From Pinus tabuliformis (Eukaryota; Streptophyta; Pinopsida; Pinales; Pinaceae): a stretch of DNA of 64,000 nt. A model generated the notes under the pieces. It was given only the letters and a program-made list of their open reading frames with translations. It had not been told where the DNA came from and ran no database searches. The stretch covers positions 1,235,310,955 through 1,235,374,954 of the forward strand of contig CM062819.1 of assembly GCA_031772625.1 (NCBI GenBank), written 5' to 3'. The position numbers and the translations under genes were made by a program. This document shows positions 43,952 to 56,428 of this stretch, piece after piece. Within the stretch, counting starts at the first letter, position 1. The number at the start of each line of letters is the position of its first letter.

Positions 43952-45519
43952 CTTCTTCTTTTTTAAAACGAATAGGTAGATATTTATTTTATTAAAAAAA
44001 TCAGGATTACAAGGCCAAAACCTTTGAATATTGCAATATTCCTCGCAAGTTTGAAATTGAGAATGTAGGTTCAATCCAATCCCTCAAGCAAGTTCCCCAT
44101 GGCACAAAAAATTTAGCCCCTTTCCAACTAATTTTTTTTTTCCAAAAAACCTCTGATATCCAGAAACATTTACATTCCATTATTTACTATTTTTGTTTTG
44201 GTTTAGTCTAACTTCTTGTTTTTGTTGGAGAAATATTTTTTCCCTTTCTTCCCAACTTGAGTCCAACTTGTTTTTTCTACAGATTTCGACAAGTAATTCT
44301 TTGATAAGTGCACATTTTGTTCTTGAAGTATTCCTCATCCATCTGATTTTCCTAAGAAGTTTCCTTTCCAACATGATTACTTGTGGTTTTTGGAGGAGAT
44401 CCATTTTCCACGAGGGTTTGTTGCTTTTCCACTTTTGCTGAGTCTATAGAATCTCCACTGTCATGTCATTTTTCTTGAATGACTTTTTTTTTTTCCTTTG
44501 ATGCGTTTTCTTTGGCAGTATTAATTTCTGGTTAATCTTCTAGTTCTTTCTTATCCTGAGACTCTTCCTCTTTATATACCATATAGTGATCGCCCTAACC
44601 TCCTTCCCACCAATTAGAACTCCGATATTTTTTATGATCTTAGTTTCTTTAACACTCATGGCAATTTTTTATTACATGCCCTAATCCATGGCACGTTGTG
44701 ACACTGAAATAAATATTTTCGCAGATGAGATTTTGGACCTAGACATATTTGAGGTTGTCAAATTGATCTTATCAGGAAAATCCTTATTGAAGTCTATCTC
44801 CAAATAAATTCAAGCATAAGCAGTTTTATAATAATTTCTTATATCTGGGTTGTGACAACAAAAATTTCCAGGAGTATTTCCAATAAAGGATAATGATTGG
44901 AGATTCCAAAGATGAAAGGGTAGGTTAAGAAGCCCTTCCTAAACATGAGGTATATAGATTGACATCATTATCATATTAAAGGTGGGAGACTAGGGCTACA
45001 TGAAGAAACTAACACTACCCCAAAACCACGACCCAGATTCATAAATGGTCTTATTGTCCTCAATATTGTTGATAGCAACAATGAGAAAACCCTGATCCAT
45101 CGATAAATATTCAAATCATCTGTTAAATGAAGTTTCAATGTCTCATAGATTCATTTATGCAAATCCGCCAATTGTGTCCAAAATCCACTAAACTTGCTAA
45201 CTAAACCTTGCTCCAAAAAAAAATCTCATATCTGAAAGCTTCCTCATCCAAAGGAAATTTGAGGGAAGGAGCTTCTTGAACTACGGGGAGGCTAGATCCT
45301 GATTTTAGAATGGAACTATATGAAACTGAAGAAGAGCTTTCTTTTATGGCCACGATTCCTACAAAGAAACTGTCTTCATTGTTGAATCACTAAGATTCAC
45401 CATTGACCATATTAGTGTAGTTATATGCAAAGAAATCCACAATATGTAAGAATATATTGGTCGATTAGGACAACACCCTAGCTACCGTAAGGGTTTTCAT
45501 ATCTCTTCCCATCTCGTTG
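43952..45519 (-). mobile_element. ORF1-only L1 LINE derivative with perfect 13 bp TSD
   Basis: TACTATTACACTT occurs at 43939-43951 and again at 45520-45532, a perfect 13 bp target-site duplication. Between them on the minus strand are a short 5' leader, an L1 ORF1-like reading, a basic C-terminal segment and a 3' end with an (A/G)-rich tail (TTCTTCTTTTTT on the plus strand at ~43953). ORF2 (endonuclease and RT), normally several kb, is absent although both ends are bounded by the duplication. So a deleted RNA rather than a 5'-truncated one was inserted. It is comparable in layout to the mammalian HAL1 (half-L1) elements. Confidence 0.8.
44180..45410 (-). pseudogene. L1 ORF1 remnant (DUF4283-type RNA-binding protein)
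   Basis: From an ATG at 45410 the minus strand reads MVNGES, stops, then SYSSILKSGSSLPVVQE. FWTQLADLHKWIYETLKLHL follows at ~45190, then PFHLWNLQSLSFIGNTPGNF, TAYA.IYLEIDFNKDFPDKI, and CHGLGHVIKNCHEC (a CCHC-like knuckle) near 44670. This is the order of plant L1 ORF1: DUF4283 domain (LWN...IG..LG, A...VEIDL..PLPD.I), then zinc knuckle. A basic coiled-coil-like tail (IMLERKLLRKIRWMRN) ends at 44180. Several stops and frameshifts are present. ORF1 proteins bind LINE RNA. Confidence 0.78.
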
Positions 45520-45532
45520 TACTATTACACTT

Positions 45533-48500
45533 GTTAATGTAGAGTTATCACCAAATTGGTTTGTGTGTAATAATTCTACTACCCCATCTTAACAATATAG
45601 GCATTCAAAATAAATATTATTCTATTTAACCACTTCAACACAATATTTAACGTATAATGCCTCTTGGTGTTATGGTTTAAAAATCAATTGAAAATTGGCT
45701 TGAATTAATCGATCCAACACAAGGTCGATATGAAATGCCTCTTGAAATTTAACTCAATAGATAATTTAATCTGCAATCCTCTTAACATTTTTGTTTTAAA
45801 ATAAATTGAATATAAACTTGAATGAAATGTCTCTTTGACACTTAGATTATGGAGCTAATCCAATGTTGGGTTGAATGAGTCTATCATACACAACTTCATT
45901 GGTTATGACCTCTATATTAGGGATATTTAACATAGTTCTTATTTCAAAATGGCAAGGACAAGTTAGTTAACATTCATACTTTTTTCAACAAAATTTAATG
46001 CTATTTTGCATGCTCGACCATAATGGTGAACATTCATACTGTATTCACTAAGATTTACCACAAATTTTTACATGTTCACATACATACATACATATTAGAG
46101 AAAGAGTTAGGCTTCGATTCACTCCATTGTAGTATTATAATTTTCGTAATAAAAATAAAAATAATTTCTCTAATTAAAATACATTATCCAATTATTTATG
46201 AAATATATATTTATTTGTTAATTGGGTTTAGGTTCGGTGGTTGGGAGAAATGTTGTTATACTTTCCACCTAGGTTAAATTACTACATGTGACATATTGAA
46301 CTCATAATGGGTTTTTTCTTGTCATGCCTTTGAGCCTTTGTATTCCATAGTAAATAACAATAATACTAAAATAATTATAATTTGGGTCGATACAAAATGA
46401 GAACAAAGATATTGTATAAAATGTCTCTACTCGAATACACAATATGAGTCAATAACAACAATACTTATTAACAAAGTAAATTTATATGAATTACTATACA
46501 TTGATTTTTTACTTATACTTTGAATTGCAAGCCCAAATCCCTCCTTGTGTCATCTTGTTAATCATTAGATAGTCCATCGGTTGACCACCCTACTAATTTG
46601 CATGTTTCTCACTACACATGGATCCTCTCCACAAACCAAAGGATCCCAAGCAATTTTGCATGTGCCAAGATGGACATAGATAGGGATGTCTAGATGGGTG
46701 GATGCCTTATGATTCTCTTGGATGGAGATACCTAATGTACATGATTTATGTAATTTTGTATTATTTTTTTCATTTAGGAAAAATGGAAAAACACGCAGGT
46801 GGAGAATCATGTCATGCAAGACAAGAGAATGTGCCCCACTACTTATTTATCTATCTAAAGTGGGGAAATGATCTACTCACTAGAATTCTATGCTGTAGAT
46901 GGAGGGTTGAATTTATATGAAAAGGAGAATCTACATGAAAGGTTATCTTGATGCTTGCTTCTTATCCTACCTTCCTTCTAGAAGGTAAGGTCCATATCTA
47001 CCTTACTAGAAGTTTCCCATCATAATTGCATAATAAGTGACTCCAACCAAGGGTTGGTTTATATCACTAATAGTGACAATCAATTCACATAGGGTTGGAA
47101 ATCAACATTAAAAAGACCTATCACAATGAGAAAGGAATTTCCCATTGATCGGTTGATTGGTCCCACCATGGGTGGCATGGGGTCATATATTATATATACT
47201 CCTCTAGTCACATTTCTTGAAGAAAGACGGATAATATAATAGAAGGGATTGATCAATCAAATAAATATTGAAGGGATTTATAGGGATACTCAATATTATT
47301 TATCTTGATAGTTTTTGTCATAGGGAGGTCTCCCCTCTATTCCACTCCGTATTCATCCTTCCTAGTCATTAGTGGTGAGTGGTGAAGAAGTATTGTTGAC
47401 GTGCTTGCTAGAGAAATGGGTATCCTACTTCCATAAGGAAACCCAAGCTACAATGGGGTTGTATGAAAAGTACAATGCTATCAATTGAGAAAAGAGTGTA
47501 GCCATCAAGCTTACAAGGAAATGCCAACCTCAAGGACACTCTCTAATAGGCTAAACTCACCAACAATTCACCAATAGAAAAAATTTCATTGTGACAACCA
47601 TCTGGTACCAAGGAGAAAAAAGTGTGTGAGTTCTTTAGCTCAAACCTTATTTTATAAGATTTATGGCTTAAGTCATTTGTCTTATTCATGAGAAAATATG
47701 AACAAATTTAATTATTAGTTCTTATTATCCACTTTCCCATTTGTCACTCATATGAAAAAGTCCATACATACTTTTTCTTTTATATGAAATAATGATTATT
47801 CGTCACCCAACTACTCCTCTTCTCATTTTACATCTCCTCTTTTTCTATTTGAGCGGATGCATACATAATCAATATTTTTTTAAATTAAATCCCCTAATTA
47901 ATATTTCTAAAGTATATTACACCTCGTGAGTGACAAAATTTGTGGCCTGCCCTCAAGACAATATGAAACCTTTGGGTAAAAGCATCGTAAAATTTTCAAC
48001 TTAGTACATGGAAAATGAGTGCTAATAGGTGGAAACATGGATGTTGTTCCTCCTTTCCCATCCATATTAGGCACATCTTCTATACAACCCCATTATTGAT
48101 TTATGGTTTTATTATTAAACATATTCCATGTGCTTACACATGCTAGAGTTAATATATTAAATAGTCCCATTATCATAAATTAAAAACTTATCATTAATCA
48201 CGTGACATGTCCTAACTCAATCCAAATTTCATATGATGTTGACATAATCTCATTTTAATGTGCACCTATGGCTTCCCTATCGCACTAGGAAAACTATCAA
48301 TAACATCTAGAAATTATGCATCTTAAATATATATACAAAATTTCAAGATTTCATAACCATGTGGATCAATACCATCAATTATGTCATTTTACTATACAAC
48401 TTATCCATCCACATTTTTCATATAAACATTAAAACAAAATTCATTCAAAAATACAATTATGCAAATTAAAGTCAATCCAAAATAGTAAAAAGAGTTCGAA

Positions 48501-49838
48501 CTTCATCATCTTAACATATATCAATAAGCCATGTCATTTTATAGTCAAAATGGCCTTAAATAATATGATCTAATTAATAAAACTAATCAAAGCAAAAGAG
48601 GGCACTACAACAAGCCCTAATTTGGTGGTTTTGGGTTTGAAACATTCTAGACCTAGTTTGAGGCATCAAATGACATTTCTAATGGTCAAAACATTACAAG
48701 CATAACTTAACCCCTCAATATTGTTCTAGACACAAATATTTCCAAAAGAGCAAAAATGATTTTAATTTGAGTTCATAAGTGAAAGATATTACCTCTCACG
48801 AGTTTATATACCTTATTGACCACCATGTACCGGGTGGATGCTACAACAAACCCCATTGCTCACAAATGTGGGGCTAATCATTATGGAATTTCAATTTTCT
48901 CCAAGGTCCAAAACCATAAGAATAATTGAGGGTTGAGGATTCAAAAGCCCTAACGCTAACCCTAAATGACTATAAAGTTATGTTAAATACTAGGTTGCTA
49001 GGAAGAGAAGGGGTCCCATTATTTTAGTATTATTAATGTTACATAGTTGAGTAGAGAATATAGGAATGAGTTATTGAAGCATAATAGAGGAGGTAGAAGA
49101 TTATATAACATCCATTCAAGCCCTAATGTCCAAGGAAACTACATAGAGAGTGACCCTTTCTTTGTATTTTCACTTCTTAAATGAGGAAAAGGGAGAAGAA
49201 CATGGGCCTCACCTTCTAGATGAGTTTTCTCCCGTATTAGGTTTCCTATATCACATATTGTGCTTATTTTTGTGGATGATGTGTTCATTTGCTTGTTTTT
49301 CATTTTGGTTTTTGTTATTTCCATAAAAATGATATCTAATTTAATAATAGTAAATTTGATTTCTACGGGAATAAACTACATAATAAAAAATTTCTATACA
49401 TTGTAAGATATATTGTGATGAATTGTTCCAATGAAATATCCATGATAGTTTAAAAATCATATTAATATTGGAGTAGTTTCTTTGGGATTTTTGTGGGAAT
49501 TACAAGATATAGGAATTGAGACTTAAGAAGGAAGTTCTATGATTAAGAAATTGGCTTGAGAAGGAAGTTGTAGAACTATAGCCATTACAAATAAGTCTAG
49601 TCATAACAACCCGTAGGTTGAGGTAGGAGAGAGACTTGTGAAGTTGTAATAGAAATTCATTGATATTTCTCGCAATATGAGCCTCCTTACGACGACTCCA
49701 GTCAACAAGTTTGGACCATTCAGGTAGGTTTTTATTTCTAGCATAGAAGTTGGATCCAAAAAAGGAGTTGAGAAAATATCTATAGAAATTGTAACCAAGT
49801 TCAACTGTCATCACTTCTTCACAATCTCTAATATAAAT
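45533..49838. other. AT-rich intergenic stretch, no gene recognised
   Basis: Both strands were read; no domain, LTR pair or tandem array stood out. Short open stretches at 46023-46277 and 46565-46819 have no protein-like features. Confidence 0.4.
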
Positions 49839-50438
49839 GGAAACATAAGTGGACATCAAACCCTACCAAGGTGAGATTGATGTTGTTTTTTTTAGTGTGG
49901 TTCATAGATGTTAGCTAGTTGCTACATCCATGGGAAAATCCAGGCAGATTAACTCAAAGGGATCTACCCATTGTCCAAACTAGCAAGGCCTAACCCCAAG
50001 GGAATTGAGTAGATTTGACCTTGTGACCTCCCAATTGGAGAGGTACTTAGCAACGAGAACTCAACTAATTGAGCTATCCCTTGGGGCTTGGTGATATTGA
50101 TGTTGTTTAGGTGAATAATTGGTTGCAATAGTTAGAATTTTAGTTCAATGTCCATAAATATTGAAGAAAAGAAAAATATTTTATTTTCCTAACAAAAATA
50201 GAAGGCCATGCACTAATTTAGTGGGAAATATATACAAAGACACTTAGGCTGGAGGATGATCCACCAATAACCAAGTGGGAAGTGTTTAAAACCCTTATTA
50301 AGTCCCATTTCTACCATATTGGGTATGTAAATGACTAATGGATATATTAGCATCACTTCATGTAGAGACAATAGTAGAGTGTGCTAGAGTAAACCATTGA
50401 GTTTAGAAAAATGTCGACTATGTTGGTCTCATTCCCAT
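49839..50438 (+). pseudogene. gag: Gypsy gag fragment, broken by SINE and truncated by an LTR element
   Basis: After removing the SINE, the plus strand reads NNWLQQL.LYFNVHKY, then EGHALI.WEIYTKTLRLEDDPP, ITKWEVFKTLIKSHFYHIGYVND and WHHFMQRQQQSVLEQTIEFRKM up to 50438. This is a typical Ty3/gypsy Gag core (WL..LE.YF, EG.AL.WW, W..F...F). Several stops occur. The reading does not resume after the LTR element ending at 54633, so the right part was lost, possibly before that insertion. Confidence 0.75.
49889..50089 (-). mobile_element. tRNA-derived SINE with 19 bp TSD
   Basis: On the minus strand the 5' end is tRNA-like: GGGATAGCTCAATTAGTTGAG (A box) and GGTCACAAGGTCAAATCTA (B box), spaced as in Pol III promoters. 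A ~90 bp tRNA-unrelated body and a short A-tail follow (TTTTT at 49889-49893 on the plus strand). Target copies GGTGAGATTGATGTTGTTT (49870-49888) and GGTGATATTGATGTTGTTT (50090-50108) differ by one base over 19. Confidence 0.88.
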
Positions 50439-52056
50439 TGTTAGCACTCAGAATGAACCTCAAGGCTAAGAAGAGGAAATTCTAAGGTAACCACAGACCA
50501 AGCTTTTGATCTGACATCTAGCCCTGCCAGACCAGAGAGGGCTCTCTCTTTGCCAACCGAGGGTGGTTGAAATAAATGAATCTTACGCTAGCTATGAAGA
50601 ATGAGGATTTGGTTGAAAATTGTGGGTCGAAAACAGCAAGAGAAGGGACCATTGGGCTATGGAATGGAGGCTAGTTTCTACCAGAAAACTTGGGGCAAAG
50701 TAAGCGCAATGTTCAGCTAGATTAAAGATATAATGAGAGAAGAAAAGAGGAAAAAGACCGTTGCCCTACAAGCATCAATCAGGGGATGGATCTACAGTGG
50801 AAACTTTAGAAGAAAGAGAAGCATAGGGTTACTCAGCAGAGCATCTAACAGAGGATGGATTCTGAAAAGATAACCACTACATTAAACAACATAATCATTG
50901 TGAAAGGAGCATCGTGCATGGATCGATTCCTAACACTTCCCTTAGAGAATGTTGTAACAAAATTAGCATAAAAAGCAAAGCATGGAAATGAATTTACAAG
51001 AAAAACATGCTGCACATTAAACACCGTGATGGATCCTAAGTTTAAAAGGCAGAGACTGCTCCAATAGAATAATATTCAGAAAATTTCAAGCTTTACACAG
51101 TCCAATAGCGGCTTTCCTCTGCTAAAAATTAAAACCATTTACACTCTGAAATTCATAAAATATATAAAATTAGCTCATCCCTGTACTAAGGGAGTTGAGC
51201 TCAACCATCTCCCTAAAGATAGAAACAGTTACATTAAATTTCGACCGAATTTCTGAAAATAGGGGTGAAAGATGAACTCATATCTATTGAACCATAAAAC
51301 TTGTTACAAAACTGAAAGATAGTTTTGTAGATAAGATCATGTTTGAGAAAAACCTCTCTCAAATTTTGGAAATTCATTTCCAGTTGCTCGGAATCTGTGC
51401 CACAAAATAATCTCTAAAACATGAAATCATTAAATATTTAAATATGTAAAAATAGGTTGTAAAGATCTAGTCAAATATTCCAATTCACAACACCTATGAA
51501 TAAAATGAAAGAGGTTTTTGTTATATGGCTTGTGGTTGAGAAAAAAATCCTTGGGTTTCTCAAAATTACTTTCCATCTATTGTAAAATGGCGCCGCACTA
51601 CAATGACTAAAACACTGAAACAAATGCAAAATTTGATTTGTTTTAATGTAATCTTCAAATATCACTGCATATCTCCCACATAGTAACACCTATGTATAAA
51701 TTGAAGGAGGTTTTTGGTATTTGGTATGTGATTAAAAAAACCTCTTTCACTTTTGTAAAATTCATGTCCATTAATTTATAAAATTATTTTTTAGTAAACT
51801 TGTCTCTGTGTGCAGCAAATGACCTCAAAACATGCATAACCAAGAACCAATCATTCATTTCGATCATATCTTCTGATCCAGGAACTGGTTTCAGGCGTGA
51901 AATATACCATTGGAAATATATTTCTGAGATAATTTTGATGAACATACTTAGGATATGATTTGCACTGAAACTCTTGTGGAAAACATCTCTGAAAACTAGA
52001 CATAGTAAGAGCCAATTTTGATCCCTGGTGACACGCTACGAAGACTGGAACTAACA
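50439..52056 (-). repeat. Left LTR, 1618 bp
   Basis: Partner of 53037-54633, with the same ends. Confidence 0.92.
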
Positions 52057-52296
52057 ATGGCCTTATTGGGGATGGCAGCTCCTTGGAGGTGTTAAGAACA
52101 TCATAGAACAAGTGCCTCATCCATTGGGAAATATGGTCACAAACAACTGCAAACCTGAACAACTTATACCAACCAAGAAAACACACATACTGCAACCTGT
52201 ACATTAGGAAACTAAAAAAAATGCCGAAAACTGAAATACTGCTTTGGACAGCTTATTTATGTACAACCCTACCCCACTTTGCTACAAATCACTATA

Positions 52297-52852
52297 TCAA
52301 GTGATGTTGTAATGCCAAATTAACCAATCAAGCAACTGTGGAAACGATAATGCTAGGGAATGCTTGAACCAGGACACAATTGGAAATGTTGACAGCCATA
52401 CATGCACAAAATGAGTTTGGTTGTGTAAAAGAAAATCTGGTTTATCATTCAAACTGAAAAAATACTCCATATATGCAACAATAGGATCATAGAAACCAAA
52501 CCATGTCTGCTGCCCTAACTCCTCGACATATGCTTCCAGCTGCAAATTGTTAATGCAAACATCTACGGGCAGCCCTATTGTTTCTTGTTTTGAAGGGGGG
52601 AGAGTTTCGAAGAGCCTTTTAGGATCTCAGAATTCATGACTTAATTTGAACATCTATATACTCAATCTCCTTCTCAAATTTTTCAACCACTAACTCAAAG
52701 AAACCAGTTTTACCGTTAACAAGAAACTTCAAAGATCTCAAACATTGAAGCACGATAATGAAAAATACCTCATCTATTTCAATATCCACTAACTGATCTC
52801 TAACTTCTTTGAAAACTTCACAACACACAGGGTTTGCCACATACCCTACCAT
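52297..52852 (-). pseudogene. Internal ORF remnant of short LTR element
   Basis: The minus strand reads MVGYVANPVCCEVFKEVRDQ, VFFIIVLQCLRSLKFL, ELVVEKFEKEIEYIDV, stops, then LEAYVEELGQQTWFGFYDPI and PQLLDWLIWHYNIT to a stop at 52297. The first part may be a leftover of a helical Gag-like region; no WY core is visible. The C-terminus matches that of the ORF at 23635-24342. A stretch of ~90 bp between the pieces is frameshifted. Confidence 0.55.
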
Positions 52853-53013
52853 CTTATTTTAGTACATGAACGAATCAGTGAGCGTTGGAATCTTTGGATT
52901 GAGTTGGATTAGCTAGGTGAATGTTTTAGCCTTCATATGTGTCTAATTGCTGTCCACCATCAGTAACCAGATCTGCAACTTGAATGATATTTCCTGGAGA
53001 AGATCTGTCACCT

Positions 53014-53033
53014 CATCCCCGGCAACAACGCTA
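53014..53033 (-). other. Primer binding site complementary to tRNA-Asp
   Basis: The minus strand reads TAGCGTTGTTGCCGGGGATG, 3 bases from the LTR. It differs from the canonical tRNA-Asp site TGGCGCCGTTGCCGGGGATG at three positions. This primer is characteristic of Athila/Tat elements. Confidence 0.82.
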
Positions 53034-53036
53034 ATA

Positions 53037-54633
53037 TGTTAGCACTCAAAATGAACCTCAAGGCTGAGAAGAGGCAATTCTGAGGTAACCACAGACCAAT
53101 CTTTTGATATGGCATCTAGCCCTGCCAGACAAGAGAGGGATCTCTCTTTTCCAACTGAGGGTGGCTGAAATAAATGAATCTTAGGCTAGCTATGAAGAAC
53201 GAGGATTTGGTTGAAAATTGTGGGTCGAAAACAGCAAGAGAAGGGACCATTGGGCTATGGAATCGAGGCTAGTTTCTGCCAGCAAACTTGGGGCAAAGTA
53301 AGTGCAATGTTCAACTAGATTAAAGATATAATGAGAGAAGAAAAGAGGAAAAAGACCGTTGCCCTACAGGCATCAATCAGGGGATGGATCTACAGTGGCA
53401 ACTTTAGAAGAAAAAGAAGCACAAGGTTACTCAACAGAGCATCTAACAGAGGATGGATTCTGAAAAGATAACCACTACATTAAACAACATAATCATTGTG
53501 AAAGGAGCATCATGCATGGATGGATTCCTAACGCTTCCCTTAGAGAATGTTGTAACAAAATTACTAGAAAAAACAAAGCATGGAAATGAATTTACAAGAA
53601 AAACATGCTACACATTAAACACTGTGATGGATCCTAAGTATAAAAGGTAGAGACTGCTCCAATAAAATAATATTCAGAAAAGTTTAAGCTTTACATAGTC
53701 CAATAAAAACTTTCCTCTGCTGAAAAATTCGAACAACATATACAATTAGCTCATCCCTAAACTAAGGGAGTTGAGCTCAACCATCTCCTTAAAGATAGAA
53801 ACAATTACATTAAATTTGGACCAAATTTTTGAAAATAGGGGTGAAAGATGAGCTCGTATCTATTGAACCATAACACATGTTACAAAAATGAAAGATATTT
53901 TTGTAGATAAGGTCATGTTTGAGAAAAACCTCTCTCAAATTTTGGAAATTCGTTTCCAGTTTCTCGGAATCTGTGCCACAAAATAATCTCTAAAATAGGA
54001 AATAATTAAATATTTAAATCTGTAAAAATAGGTTGTAAAGATCTAGTCAAATATTCCAATTCACGATACCTATGAATAAACTAAAAGATGTTTTTTTTAT
54101 ATGGCTCGTTTTCAAAAAATACCTCCTTGGGTTTCTCAAAATTACCTTCCATCTATTGTAAAATGGTGCCGCACTACAATGACTAAAATAGTAAAACAAA
54201 TGCAAAATTTGTTTTGTTTTAATGTAGGCTTCAAATATCACTGCATATCTCCCACATAGTAACACCTGTGCATAAAATGAAGGAGGTTTTTGTTATTTGG
54301 TATGTGATTGACAAAAACCTCTTTCATTGTTGTAAAATTCATTTCCATTACTTTAGAAACTAATTTTGTAGTAAACTTGTCCCTGTGTGCAGCAAATGAC
54401 CTCAAAACATGCATAACCAAGAATCAATCATTCATTTCGATCATATCTTCTGGTCTAGGAACCGGTTTTGGGCGTGCAATATACCATTGGAAATATATTT
54501 CTGATCTGCTTCTGATGAACATTCTTAGGATATGATTTGCACTGAAACTCTTGTGCAAAAAATCTCTGAAAACTAGACATAGTAAGAGCCCATTTTGATC
54601 CTTGGTGACAGGCTGCGAAGACTGGAACTAACA
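53037..54633 (-). repeat. Right LTR, 1597 bp
   Basis: Partner of 50439-52056. About 40 bp present in the left copy (near 51105-51150) are missing here (near 53705-53730). Confidence 0.92.
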
Positions 54634-54638
54634 CCCAT

Positions 54639-55688
54639 AATGACCCCATGAGAAAATCCAACACAATTACTAAATAACAATAACAAAAACTAAATTCAAT
54701 AGTACACGTTAGAGTTTAGAAAAACGGTGAAAAGGTTGTGTATATCTCCCATAAAATGGTATACTTCAAGTAGAAACTAGTTGTGCATCTTTAATCATTC
54801 TTTTAATTTTGATTTATGGTTCTCCCTAGAGTTTCATCCCCACAATGACCCCATGAGAAAATACAATGCACAAACTAAATACCAATATCAATATGCAACT
54901 CCAACACTTAATAAAAAGGTGAAATTATCAATAAGAATGCCCACAACCCAATCAACATCATAGGTTTCCCACATCCATTAATATTTGTAGGAGATGAAAT
55001 TTTAATGAAAACACGAGAATTGGTTTTATCAAAATGTGGTGAATGAGACAAATACACCAATGCTAAAGCATTTAGGGAACACTGAGTAAAACAAAATTCA
55101 AGATTTAAGTATGTAGTAAGTATTTAACACCAATATAAGAGACACAATGCCAATTACATATTCTCATATACATGTAAATGAAGGATGACCCTAAGGAAGA
55201 AAGATGACAATGGTGCACTACGCATATTGCTTCTACAACCCATGTACGACCCCCAAACACACAAAATGACCCATATGATCCATGGAGAGAATGTCGGGGA
55301 TGAGTATATCCTATAAGATGTCGATATGCAACAATACATCCTTAAAAAATAAGATGATGGGCTAAAAAAACCATGGCAAGAAAGCAAGGCCTTTTCCCCA
55401 TCTCCTACAATTAATAAACAAAGAAAACTAGAATTGGAAACTCTCTACAATAGTGCATAGCCATACAATGACATCCATAGATCTCCAATCTCATTCATAA
55501 ACCAATGGTGGAGGAAGTAGTGTTGTTAACCTTAATCTTAGGCAAACAAAAAGTGGAACAATGATAGAAGTCCTCAAGCATAGGTGAGAGATGAACTCTC
55601 ACACTTTAAAAAATTACGAAGCAACCATTAACATAAAGTATCTTCTATTAAAAGCATTGGCATCAATTAAAAATTAAGAATTATCCAG
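54639..55688. other. AT-rich stretch with a ~90 bp direct repeat
   Basis: The segment beginning CCCATAATGACCCCATGAGA at ~54634 recurs as CCCCACAATGACCCCATGAG at ~54838, about 204 bp apart. No gene recognised. Confidence 0.45.
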
Positions 55689-56184
55689 TATAAGAGATTT
55701 TCATTGCACATAACATCAGTAACATAATGGACACAATTATTTTACCTGAGGAAACCCATCGAAAATAAAATAAAATCATATTTCAATAATAAGATGTACT
55801 ATGTAGTTAGATGGATATCTATACATCTTCCTTTTCTTAGCAACAATCAATAAAAAACCTTCTAGGAGTGAAATTACAAGAAACAATAGGAAGAGTTGGG
55901 GTAATGGGAAGGCCAACATGCTCGACATATAAGAGATCTCATTGCACATAACATCAATAACATAATGGACACAATTATTTTACCTAGGGAAACCCATAGG
56001 AAAAAACACTAGCATCAAATGGTTTACTCAATCATATTTCAGCAATAAGATGTACTATGTAGTTAAATGACTTTCTATACATCCTCCTTTCCTTAGCAAC
56101 AATAAATAGAAAACCCTCTAGGAATGAAATGACAAGAAAAAATAGGGAGAGTTTGGGTAATGGGAAGGCCAACATGCTCAACCT
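55689..56184. repeat. Tandem duplication, 2 units of ~240-255 bp
   Basis: Unit 1 (55689-55927) and unit 2 (55928-~56184) both run from TATAAGAGAT..CATTGCACA to GGGAAGGCCAACATGCTC. Unit 2 has a ~20 bp insertion near 56010. Differences are scattered substitutions. Confidence 0.9.
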
Positions 56185-56428
56185 TTCATTTCCCCATTGT
56201 CAGTCCTTCTCTCCTATTTTTTGTTTTCTATTCTTATTCAAGACATTATTTTTCCTCTTATTTGTCTCATTTAACTTTACATTGTCTTTTATGGCTTATA
56301 TTGTCTTCTTTATTTCCCAACTTTCTTTTAGGTATCTAATCTTCTCTATTTGCCAACTTACATTTAGGTACTAATCCTTACAACCATCCTCTTGGTTTAG
56401 ACCCATTTTGGATTAATGACTTTCACAT

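Larger units (their letters stand above)
50439..54633 (-). mobile_element. Second gag-type short LTR element, minus strand, perfect TSD
   Basis: LTRs 50439-52056 and 53037-54633 begin TGTTAG and end CTAACA, flanked by CCCAT on both sides (50434-50438 and 54634-54638). The internal region is only 980 bp. A strong tRNA-Asp primer site lies 3 bases from the right LTR on the minus strand. Its 3' subterminal block and C-terminal protein motif match the element at 21053-27707, so both belong to one family or superfamily of gag-only/short LTR elements. LTRs have diverged more than those of the other copy. Confidence 0.92.

Noticed and set aside
49500-49859. 119-codon minus-strand open frame
   Set aside because: No recognisable domain. 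It lies beside a plus-strand gag fragment and partly overlaps its beginning.
54781-54963. Plus-strand frame with HNDPMRKYN as continuation of the split gag
   Set aside because: It does not continue the Gag core and is explained by the direct repeat at 54634/54838.
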